Part shown: in pieces, positions 9,601 to 16,408 of the stretch
How the letters are laid out: each line of letters starts with the position of its first letter
Numbering within the stretch: position 1 is the stretch's first letter
Assembly: GCF_019396355.1 (NCBI RefSeq)
Contig: NZ_JAHKRK010000030.1
Span: forward strand, 1 to 52,856
DNA from: Pseudonocardia nigra
GTDB taxonomy: Bacteria; Actinomycetota; Actinomycetes; Mycobacteriales; Pseudonocardiaceae
Direction of reading: 5' to 3'
Length of the DNA stretch: 52,856 bases
The notes under the pieces: generated by a model
Database searches by the model: none
What the model saw: only the letters and a program-made list of their open reading frames with translations
Told to the model about the DNA's origin: nothing
Translations under genes and position numbers: made by a program

Positions 9601-9844
9601 GCGCAGGGTCGATCCGGTGCAGCGCACGGTCACGGTCGCGATGCCCGAGCGCGGCGCGGCCGCCGTCCGCGCGGTCGCCGGCTGTGAGCTCACCGCGACG
9701 AGCCTGCTCGCCCGGGTCGACGAGGCACCGACGCCCGAGAGCGCGGCCGAGTTCCTGGAACTGCACCGGGTCCTGACGGAGGCCGTCCAGGTGCGCGCCA
9801 CCGCAGGCGACCTCCGGTACGAGATCGACCTGGATGCGCCGTGA
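6665..9844 (+). CDS. Large GH57-like glycoside hydrolase/glucanotransferase candidate
   Basis: A 1059-residue protein starting at ATG 6665 behind AGGGGCTGAC. The first 360 or so residues look beta-rich and may hold carbohydrate-binding modules. The middle resembles the GH57 (beta/alpha)7 barrel: a segment with VFYPDQRLYRQRAE, then LLVYGDDFEKACNNGWFE near residues 534-550, like the conserved GH57 block that carries the catalytic Asp before EK, then SAHRTWLHVVTADDL. Later, AWLAFLMYQHENAWNMQ near 660 resembles the GH57 post-barrel helices. The C-terminal third is beta-rich. No signal peptide is seen, so a cytoplasmic alpha-glucan role would fit. The GH57 assignment comes from motif resemblance only, and the glutamate nucleophile was not located with certainty. 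It could be a distinct clan member of unknown specificity. Confidence 0.5.
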   Translation: MAGAGYTAWHYAPDAFPRLVARANGNLDVHLLVGTWSDRNPRPMETITVAWKVVSRPGGVTILPPTDLTPIDAAFRARLEEIDGEPVTGPKPLAIGPYRLSLSRLGRGNRYHEAVIRDVEPMTEILYRVTAAPAGLDPVVLGPFSLLVAAPQFTAKHMIGGRSGDLVDPAPAWIGHVRRDDGVTHVRIDLDDIPAEGPIRLRLRVGGRWYDVDPGAVHTNPRHRVPFVDWHADTVTLSAPDPEGSPVVVDAGGRMVTEAEGGGRGRTRLLIAHFCIQAINDLLEVPFSGGAAPDGYAPPRTYMQVTMRDEKGRYSSRPATRDVHPGGYLDGFTMHRRFGVKYHLAVNAGVLVLVAHDCPAELDTMQQDVKAGLMHPATAGYGSHRIPYYSAEANIRDVTACAEVIRTYLGQDLAPDVFYPDQRLYRQRAETVATLRSPHVGYVVLDSATGYYDNVASVVPRPDAAKTDLGPTMLWTDEVSRVSVLFIDTTLKDQSFAGDPGNPHEAYRFGKPSLAVRRRFLRMALDPRLRERNLLVYGDDFEKACNNGWFEPVPQMREKWCAFLEWVSAHRTWLHVVTADDLDPDVDSVGEIDIIESIDAALDPGGIRTTDLYGNAFHFDSWQQAWRATPAEWIGGTLGEITDIVENALRGWPAGARNQLYETAWLAFLMYQHENAWNMQALEHDDPNLKPIGDPEEFTVVEGLQVRNVLVWLKASLWAEWARDTDSERTWVDDGPVLDAIRALPDEVGADPAARDVVRDPRRWDADPLETVVLYNRQALVVVDRNGGRVTHAFVLRDGIPRTVSGTFKSHQYRDRGGVECDGPVVQNTVWTPNHRYIGTDVALLGQRPVLWPQHRPVRIGVSGHSEVERVFPDNFNAYDCVVDGASAGVTCTYASGEPTQSPLAAGRLREMLVEDGRARRAGTGGGTTWHEPTTFRKTFTLSGTTLGVAYSGVQVGHLVDNELCVDLFAGAHEGKLLERRVDPVQRTVTVAMPERGAAAVRAVAGCELTATSLLARVDEAPTPESAAEFLELHRVLTEAVQVRATAGDLRYEIDLDAP

Positions 9845-9868
9845 GCGTCGCCTGACCAAGGCCACGAA

Positions 9869-9928
9869 GCACACCGCGTCGTGTCCGTGCACATCGCCCG
9901 ACGTATGCACGGACACCCCACGGTGTGC
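9869..9928. terminator. Nested inverted repeat between convergent genes
   Basis: GCACACCG (9869-9876) and GTGTCCGTGCA (9881-9891) are mirrored exactly by TGCACGGACAC (9906-9916) and CGGTGTGC (9921-9928), leaving symmetric 4-base interruptions and a 14-base loop. It lies between the stop of the GH57-like gene and the stop of the convergent HExxH gene, so a bidirectional terminator is the simplest reading. There is no T-tract, which is common in actinomycetes. Confidence 0.65.
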
Positions 9929-9938
9929 ACGGCGGGTG

Positions 9939-11288
9939 TCAGGTCACGCGTCGTGCCGTCAGTAGGTCGTAGAGCTCCGCTTGCTCGTCGGGTGTCGGGG
10001 CGGGGTCGGCCGCAGGTCCGCTTGGTTCCTCCCCTCGACCGCGGATCCCGGCCTGCTGGAGCCCGGACACCCGCGCGAGCACCCTGGCGGTGATCCCCGG
10101 GCCGTTGCGCTGCGGCCCCGCCAGGTCGGCGTACTTCTCCGGATCGCGCAGGAAGGCCAGTGCGGTGCCGCTGAGCAGGGTCCGGACGTCCGCGGTACGT
10201 GGGGTGCTGTTCTGCAGCAGCTCGCCCGCCGCGGTCGCGGCGTGCTCCGCGTTGGTCCGGAAGTCGATCACCGCGCACAAGGGGCTCCCGCCGAGCTCCG
10301 GGTAGGGCCCGGCGAGCAGCGCGGCCACGACGTCCGTCGCGGCCCGGTCGTCCGGAACCGCCCGGACCTCCCGCGCCCAACGGTCCGCCAGCTCGTCGGC
10401 GGCGCCGGCGCACCCGCCGGCCCGCAACGCGGCCAGCACGACCGCCAGCCGCAGGTCGACGGGCGGGTAGTCCCCGTCCCCGTTGCCGATCTGGCCGCTC
10501 ACCAGCAGGAAGTCGCCGAGCACGCCGGCGAACCCGGGCCCGCCGCAGAGCACCCCGTACACGTCGGCGAACACCTCGCCCGCCCACCGGGCCCAGGCCG
10601 CGTCGCCGCCGGTCGCGGCCGCGACGAGCCCGGCGACCCTCGCGCCGAGGCCGCAGTCGTCCTCCACGTGGTGTCCGACCTCGTGCCCGAGCACCAGCAT
10701 CTCCGGGAGATGGTGCAGCGCCGACCAGGGCACACCGACGACGGGGACGGGGAGCGCCTGGGCGACCAGGCGGGAGGCGTCGCTCACCAGACCGGAGACG
10801 TCTGCGGCGTACGAGCTCCCCCGCGGGATGCTGTACGGCCCGGCGTCCGCGGTCAGGCAGACCAGCGGCGGCTGCCGAACGGCCTCGATCCCGACGGTTC
10901 CGGCGGCGACGGCCATCCGCTGCGCGGGTGCGTAGCAGGCCCACGCGAACTCGTCCGCCGCGACGAGGAACGGCCGGAACTCGGCGTTGCGGCGAGTGAT
11001 CAGCGGGGCCCGGAAGAAGCCCCAGATCCGGTGCAGGTCGAGGATGTGCTCCTCGACCACCTGCCAGGTCGCCGTGAGGTCGGGCGCGTCGACGTCGGTC
11101 CGGATGCGGCTCACCAGGCCGCGGAGGTCGGCGGTGATCCGGCGCACCTGCGTGTGGTGCTTCTCCTCGGGCCCCCCTGCGGCGCTGTCGGCCAGCCACC
11201 GATCCAGCTCGGCCTGCATCCCGCCGAGCTTGGCGCGCAGCTCGGCCCGCTTGCGCCTCGGCCAGGCGTTCCCAGGACCGGAACTCAC
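9939..11288 (-). CDS. HExxH metallopeptidase-like protein, last gene of the protease operon
   Basis: A 449-residue protein from GTG 11288, which overlaps the TGA of the upstream gene (GTGA). The N-terminal 90 residues are helical and charged (coiled-coil-like). A zinc-site motif GHEVGHHVEDD lies at about residues 201-211. About 30 residues later comes WAGEVFADVYGVL (near 235-247), whose Glu is a plausible third zinc ligand, as in gluzincins. The spacing supports a real peptidase core rather than a chance HExxH. No signal peptide or membrane helix is visible, so it is probably cytoplasmic. Its translational coupling to the STAND/CHAT genes suggests that it is an effector or processing protease of the same system. 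The family is not one I can name. Confidence 0.7.
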   Translation of the reverse strand: MSSGPGNAWPRRKRAELRAKLGGMQAELDRWLADSAAGGPEEKHHTQVRRITADLRGLVSRIRTDVDAPDLTATWQVVEEHILDLHRIWGFFRAPLITRRNAEFRPFLVAADEFAWACYAPAQRMAVAAGTVGIEAVRQPPLVCLTADAGPYSIPRGSSYAADVSGLVSDASRLVAQALPVPVVGVPWSALHHLPEMLVLGHEVGHHVEDDCGLGARVAGLVAAATGGDAAWARWAGEVFADVYGVLCGGPGFAGVLGDFLLVSGQIGNGDGDYPPVDLRLAVVLAALRAGGCAGAADELADRWAREVRAVPDDRAATDVVAALLAGPYPELGGSPLCAVIDFRTNAEHAATAAGELLQNSTPRTADVRTLLSGTALAFLRDPEKYADLAGPQRNGPGITARVLARVSGLQQAGIRGRGEEPSGPAADPAPTPDEQAELYDLLTARRVT

Positions 11289-14200
11289 AGCGCCTCCGGG
11301 AGCAGGACGTAGGTCGGGACGGCGGTCACGAGCGCCGCGGGGAGGTCGGTGTCCGCGGCGACCCCGTCGTGCAGGGCACGCAGGACGTCCGCCGGCCGGT
11401 ACCGGCTCGCCAGCAGCGTCGGCACGGCGGGCCGCTGCGGGTCCGGCTCGTCGAGCAGGCCGGCGGCCAGCACCGCGTCGATGTCCCCGAGCGCGACCAG
11501 CCGATGGGCGAACTCGTTGCGGAGCAGCAGCGCGCGGACCGCCTCCGGCCGGCTCGGTGGCGTGTCGGTGTCGAGCACCACCAGTGGTGCTGCGGTGGCG
11601 CTGCTCGTCGACCGGGCCATCTCGTTGATCGCCGTGACGTGCAGGCCGACGGGGTCGACCGGGCCGCCGAAGTCCAGCATGACCGCGCCGCCGGACCGCC
11701 GCACCGACGCGCCGAGGTGCAGCACGTCGGGCCGGAACGACCGGATCTCCCCGACGAGGTGCATCGCGAGGTCGGCCGCGCCGACCTCGCGGTGCAGCAC
11801 CTGAGCGCCCAGGGCGGCGTACTGCCGTGCGGCGTCGGCGACGCCCCGGTACTCCGAGCCCCGGCGTTGCGCGATCTGGCCTTCCGCCGAGGGTTGCAGG
11901 ACCACCACCCGCAACGGGCGGGTGGCCGCGTGGCGCAGCTCGGCGGCGAGCTCCGACCAGGTGTTCGCGCCCGCGACCCCGTCGGCGACGCCGGTGCGGC
12001 TCTGGAAGGCGCGCAGCGCGGCGGCGGTGGCCGGTCCGACGATCCCGTCGACGTCGAGCGGCGGGGTCGCGCCCACGCGGTTCAGCGCGCGCTGCAGGTG
12101 GCGCACCTGGCGCGCGACCGGGCCGCGGACCTGCCGGTGGACCAGCCGTACGGCCGGGTGCCGCAGCAGCGGCACGCCCGACACCGGGTCGCGGACGAGC
12201 TCCCACGGCAGGATCGCCGCAACGGGTGCGAGGTCGAGGCGGAGCTCCGCGCTGCCGGAGCCGGGCCCGCCCAACCCCCAGCCACCCGGCCCCCGGTCGC
12301 CCAGCAGCCACTGCCCGGCCGTCGCGGCCCAGCCGCCCGGGTCGGCGTCGAGCCGGGCCACGACCTTCTGCAGCGCGTCGCGCGCCGGCCACGGGAGCCC
12401 CAGCGCCGGTGCGGGCACCGTGACCGTCGGAGCGGTCTCCTGTCCGGGCCACGTCCAGCCGACCTCGACATCGCCGCGCGGCCCGGCCGGCTCCCGGAGC
12501 CGGAGCTCGGCGAAGTCCTGCCGCACCGCGCGGGCCTGTCCGGCCGCGATGTCCGCGCCGATCCGCTGCATCGTCGCCGCGTGCGCCGGCTCGTCCCCGA
12601 GCGCGGCATAGGCGGCCGCCGCCTGGGCCCGGATGTGCCGGGCCTCGCGCCCGTCCCCGCCTGCGGCCGCGAGGTCCCCCTTCAGCTCCAGCGCTCGCGC
12701 CTGCCAGCCGTTGCGCCGGGTGGACCGGCCCAGATGCAGCACGGCCTCGTCGCACAGCCCGACCGCCGACGGGAGGTCGCCGGCCGCGAAGGCGTTGCCC
12801 GCGAGCAGCAGGGCGGCGGCTCCGCGTATCGAGGCCTCCCGCGGCAGCTCGACGCCCGACGGCAGCTCGCCCCCGGCACGCAGCCCGGCCAGCACCGCCG
12901 ACGGGGAGTCGGCGAGCACTCGCATGGCGGCACCGGCGTCCGCCGCGGCGGCGCGGTGCTCGCCGAGCACGTGGAGCAGACCCGCCCGCAGGAGCCGCTG
13001 GACGGCGCCGTCCTGCGGCCCGGCGTCGCCGTCGGGCTCCAGGAGCGCGACGATGTCGGGGGGCGCACCGTCGGCCACACCGCCGGGGACCCCGCCGAGC
13101 GTCCGCGACGCGTGAGCGAGCCGCCACAGCATCGCCGACCGCGCGCCGGCGGGCCGGACCTGCGTCAGCGCACCGGCCAGCAGCGGCACCGCGCGCTCCT
13201 CCGGCCCGGCGATCAGCGCGCTGACCGCGATCTCGATCATCTGCCGGGTCAGTGGTCCCGGACGCGCCGAGAGCTCGGGCATCCGGTCGAGGAGGTCGCG
13301 CGCCGCGTCCTCCCCTCCGAGCCGGCTGCGCAGCTCGGCCTGCAGGAGGTCGATCTGCAGCCGGGCGGCGGGGTCCCCGGAGGCGATCTCCCTGGCCTCC
13401 GTGAGCCGCTCCGCCGCCTCGCCGAGATCGCCCACCTCGTGCAGCAGCAGCTGTGCGGCGGCGAGGCTGTAGCGCGTGGCGGCTCGCCGGTCGCGGTGGT
13501 GGCGGGCCTGCCCGTGGGCGGCGACCAGGTCGTCGACCGCGGGGCCGAACGCCAACAGCTGCCCGTGGGCCAGGCCGCGGCACGCGAGCAGGGCTGCGGC
13601 CAGCTCGGCGCCCGCCGGCCCGGACACCGCATCCAGGCCCTGCGAGCACGTCGCGACGGCGTCGGCCGCGCGTTTCGCGACGAGCTGCGCACGGGCCGTC
13701 GTGAGCAGCCCCCGGGCGTCGGCGCAGGGCAGGTCGTCGAGCACCCGCAGCGCCTCGTACGGCCGTGCAGCGCGGGTGAGCGCGGCGGCGTGGGCGATCA
13801 GCACTGCCGCCCGGTCGCGGTCGCCCACCGCCGCGGCGCGGGCCCGTTCCACCCAGGTCAGGGCGACCGTGACGTCGCCGCGTTCGAGCTCGAGGTCGGC
13901 GGCCGACAGCACGATCGGGACCACCCCGTCGCCCCCGTCACCTGCGCGCCTGGCGAGCTGGTAGGCCTGTTCGTAGTGGACCTCGGGCCCGCCCACCTGC
14001 CGCAGCGCGTCGCCGAGGACGTGCGCCCATCGGGCCCGCTGCGCGTGGGTCATCGGCCGGTCCCGCACGGCGTCGAGCAACGTGTGCGCCCGCGCCGCGT
14101 CCCGGCGCGCGTCCACGAGGATCCGCGCGGCGACCACCGCGTGCCGCACGTCCTGCAGCGCCACGTCGCGTCGGGTCTCGCCGAGCCGGCGGGCAGTGCG

Positions 14201-16408
14201 CAGCTCCCGCTCGGCGCTGCTCCACAGCTCGTCGCCGGGGCCGGCGCCGTCAGCCAGTGCCCTGGCGACCAGCGCGTCGGCCAGCTCGATCCGCGCGTCC
14301 GCGACGGTCTGCCAGGACAGCAGGGGCACCGACCGCGCCTGTGACGGGTCGGAGCGGAACCACCGGGGCCCGTCGTCGTCAAGGTACTCGGTACCCAGGA
14401 CCTCCCCCGCGACCTCGGCGACCGTGATCGGGCCGTGGGACCGCCAGGCCTCGGCGACCGCCGCCCCCCAGAACGCCTCCGCGGCCGGCCCCTCGGCCTG
14501 GAACCGGTGGTAGACCGCCTCGCGGATCGCCGCCGACCATTCGTGCGGCTGTTCGCGCGCGCGGCGTTCGAAGAAGGCCGCGGCGTCGGCGTGCAGGAGC
14601 CGGAACACCGGGTGCGGGCGCAGCAGCTCCCGGAGCGGTTCGAGCACCGCCTCGTGGAAGCTCACGGCATCAGGCCCGTCCGGCGACACCCACGACGAGG
14701 TGTTCGCGTAGCGGCACAGCTCGTCCCACAGCGCCCGCCACGCGGCGGGCGACTCCGGGACCGGGACGTCGGTCGGCCAGATCCGGATGCTGCGGTCGAC
14801 CGGGCGCTGGTCGCGCTCCGGGTGGTCGTGCGGGGAGGTCCCGGCCATGGAGTCGGCCAGCTGCGGGGCGACCACCCCGGTGAGGAAGTCGAACGACAGA
14901 CGCCGTGGGACCACGCCGTAGCGCAGCAGCCAGCGCACACCGGGTTCGGCGATCCGCTCCACGATCCGCTCGATCACGTACATGAGCCGGGGCTGCTCGA
15001 ACGCGGTGATCTCGGCGGCCGTGGTCGCCGGGGCGAGGCCGAGGAAGTCGGCGAACAGCGCGAGGGTGAACGGCACCCCCTCGCTCTGCGCGACGATCGC
15101 GTCCACGACGTCCGGCCGGTGCAGGCCGCGCACGGTGGTCAGGTACCTGCCGGCCTCGGCCGGGGCGAAGGGCCCGAGGTTCAGCGGCTCGGCGTGCGGG
15201 TGTCTGCGCGCGAAGGGGCCCAGCCTGCCCTGCAGGTCGTAGCGCCCGCTGAGCACGAGCCGCAGACCGGGCACCGCGTCGAGGAGGTCGGAGAGCACCT
15301 CCAGGAGCGCGCCGGGATCGCCCGCGGGGCGAAGCAGCGCCTCTTCCAGCGTGTCGAGCACGACGACGACCGGTGTCCCGGTCGCCACCGCCGCGAGGCT
15401 CGAGACGAACCGGGCGAGCACCTCCGCTCCGTCGACCGCGCCCGGATGCAGGGTCGAGACGGCTTTGCGGGTGTGCCGCTGCAGCATCGGAAGGAACACG
15501 CCGTCGCTGGCCAGCAGGTCGGCGAAGTATCCGCCGGGCACCTGTTGGTCGAGCTGGCTCGCGATCTCGAGCAGGACCAGCCACGGGTAGCGCATCGCCT
15601 TGACCGGCTCGATCCGGTCGAAGTCGACGAGCGCGCACGGGACGCGCAGCGGCTCCGGCACGCAGTGCCGCGCGACGAACCAGCGCATCTGCATGGTCTT
15701 GCCCATCCCGCCGCGCGCCTGGAGCAGCAGGACGCGGGGACCCTCGTCGTCGAGCAGCCGGCGCAGGGCCACCTCCGCCGGCGGGCGAGGCAGGTACCGG
15801 GCGGACTGGCACCACTCGGCCTCCCACATCGCGCGCGCCTCGAAGTAGGCCAGCCGGTCGCCCCGCAGGGCGGCCAGCCCGGGACCGGGCGTCGGCCGGT
15901 CGGTGGCGACCAGCGCGTCCAGGATCTTCTGGTACCCGGCGATGTCCAGGACGGCGTCGGCCTCGCGGCCCAGCGCGCGCACCAGCTCGGCCGCCTCGTC
16001 CTCGTCGACGAGGCGCAGCGCGTGCAGCGCCTCCACGTCCTCACCGCGGGCGCGGAGGTGGGCGGCGAGGCCGCGGGCGAACTCCACCAACGCGGGCGGC
16101 ACCGGGGTGGTCAGCGGTTGCGCCCCGGCGTCGAGCCACCAGGCGTCCAGCGCGGCCGCCCGCATGTCCTCGACCATCCGGTGGCCGGGGTACCCGTTCT
16201 CGACGTACTCCCGGTCGAGCAGCTGGTGCAGCTCGGGCCCGCCGTCGGCGCGCAGCACGGCGTCGTAGGTCGAGGCGTCGAAGACGCGCGGGACGGCGCA
16301 GCGCAGCAAGGTCGCCCGTGCCGGCGGGCTGAGCCGCGAGAGGGTGATCGACGCGAGGCTCTCGCCCGCGTCGAGACGGCGCGCGAGGTCGAGCCCGGAC
16401 GCGTTCAC
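11285..16408 (-). CDS. STAND ATPase with helical repeats and a degenerate CHAT domain carrying a peptidoglycan-binding-like insert
   Basis: A 1707-residue protein starting at GTG 16408, which overlaps the upstream stop (GTGA). Residues 1-200 are helical and may be an adaptor region. A STAND-type NTPase follows: Walker A RGGMGKT (about 232-238), Walker B VVVVLDTLEEA (about 347-357) and sensor RLVLSGRYDL. A long TPR-like alpha-helical region spans about 600-1330. The C-terminus has CHAT-domain landmarks: AAILPWELVRD, then after an interruption LRVVVLQPSAEGQ and DVLHLGAS (His near 1564). The position expected for the catalytic Cys reads VVLDTDT, so it is probably inactive. The interruption (about 1435-1492: VRHLQRALNRVG, DGIVGPATAAALRAFQ) is a PG_binding_1-like domain. 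A sensor/scaffold role next to the active CHAT protein is inferred. Confidence 0.75.
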   Translation of the reverse strand: MNASGLDLARRLDAGESLASITLSRLSPPARATLLRCAVPRVFDASTYDAVLRADGGPELHQLLDREYVENGYPGHRMVEDMRAAALDAWWLDAGAQPLTTPVPPALVEFARGLAAHLRARGEDVEALHALRLVDEDEAAELVRALGREADAVLDIAGYQKILDALVATDRPTPGPGLAALRGDRLAYFEARAMWEAEWCQSARYLPRPPAEVALRRLLDDEGPRVLLLQARGGMGKTMQMRWFVARHCVPEPLRVPCALVDFDRIEPVKAMRYPWLVLLEIASQLDQQVPGGYFADLLASDGVFLPMLQRHTRKAVSTLHPGAVDGAEVLARFVSSLAAVATGTPVVVVLDTLEEALLRPAGDPGALLEVLSDLLDAVPGLRLVLSGRYDLQGRLGPFARRHPHAEPLNLGPFAPAEAGRYLTTVRGLHRPDVVDAIVAQSEGVPFTLALFADFLGLAPATTAAEITAFEQPRLMYVIERIVERIAEPGVRWLLRYGVVPRRLSFDFLTGVVAPQLADSMAGTSPHDHPERDQRPVDRSIRIWPTDVPVPESPAAWRALWDELCRYANTSSWVSPDGPDAVSFHEAVLEPLRELLRPHPVFRLLHADAAAFFERRAREQPHEWSAAIREAVYHRFQAEGPAAEAFWGAAVAEAWRSHGPITVAEVAGEVLGTEYLDDDGPRWFRSDPSQARSVPLLSWQTVADARIELADALVARALADGAGPGDELWSSAERELRTARRLGETRRDVALQDVRHAVVAARILVDARRDAARAHTLLDAVRDRPMTHAQRARWAHVLGDALRQVGGPEVHYEQAYQLARRAGDGGDGVVPIVLSAADLELERGDVTVALTWVERARAAAVGDRDRAAVLIAHAAALTRAARPYEALRVLDDLPCADARGLLTTARAQLVAKRAADAVATCSQGLDAVSGPAGAELAAALLACRGLAHGQLLAFGPAVDDLVAAHGQARHHRDRRAATRYSLAAAQLLLHEVGDLGEAAERLTEAREIASGDPAARLQIDLLQAELRSRLGGEDAARDLLDRMPELSARPGPLTRQMIEIAVSALIAGPEERAVPLLAGALTQVRPAGARSAMLWRLAHASRTLGGVPGGVADGAPPDIVALLEPDGDAGPQDGAVQRLLRAGLLHVLGEHRAAAADAGAAMRVLADSPSAVLAGLRAGGELPSGVELPREASIRGAAALLLAGNAFAAGDLPSAVGLCDEAVLHLGRSTRRNGWQARALELKGDLAAAGGDGREARHIRAQAAAAYAALGDEPAHAATMQRIGADIAAGQARAVRQDFAELRLREPAGPRGDVEVGWTWPGQETAPTVTVPAPALGLPWPARDALQKVVARLDADPGGWAATAGQWLLGDRGPGGWGLGGPGSGSAELRLDLAPVAAILPWELVRDPVSGVPLLRHPAVRLVHRQVRGPVARQVRHLQRALNRVGATPPLDVDGIVGPATAAALRAFQSRTGVADGVAGANTWSELAAELRHAATRPLRVVVLQPSAEGQIAQRRGSEYRGVADAARQYAALGAQVLHREVGAADLAMHLVGEIRSFRPDVLHLGASVRRSGGAVMLDFGGPVDPVGLHVTAINEMARSTSSATAAPLVVLDTDTPPSRPEAVRALLLRNEFAHRLVALGDIDAVLAAGLLDEPDPQRPAVPTLLASRYRPADVLRALHDGVAADTDLPAALVTAVPTYVLLPEAL

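Noticed and set aside
6653..9916. A 3.3-kb minus-strand frame opposite the GH57-like gene
   Set aside because: No motifs, composition typical of antisense frames, and no ribosome binding site.
9939..13649. Longer N-terminal extension of the HExxH gene
   Set aside because: The extension overlaps the STAND gene in another frame and is Arg/Ala-rich. The GTG at 11288 overlapping the upstream stop is the convincing start.
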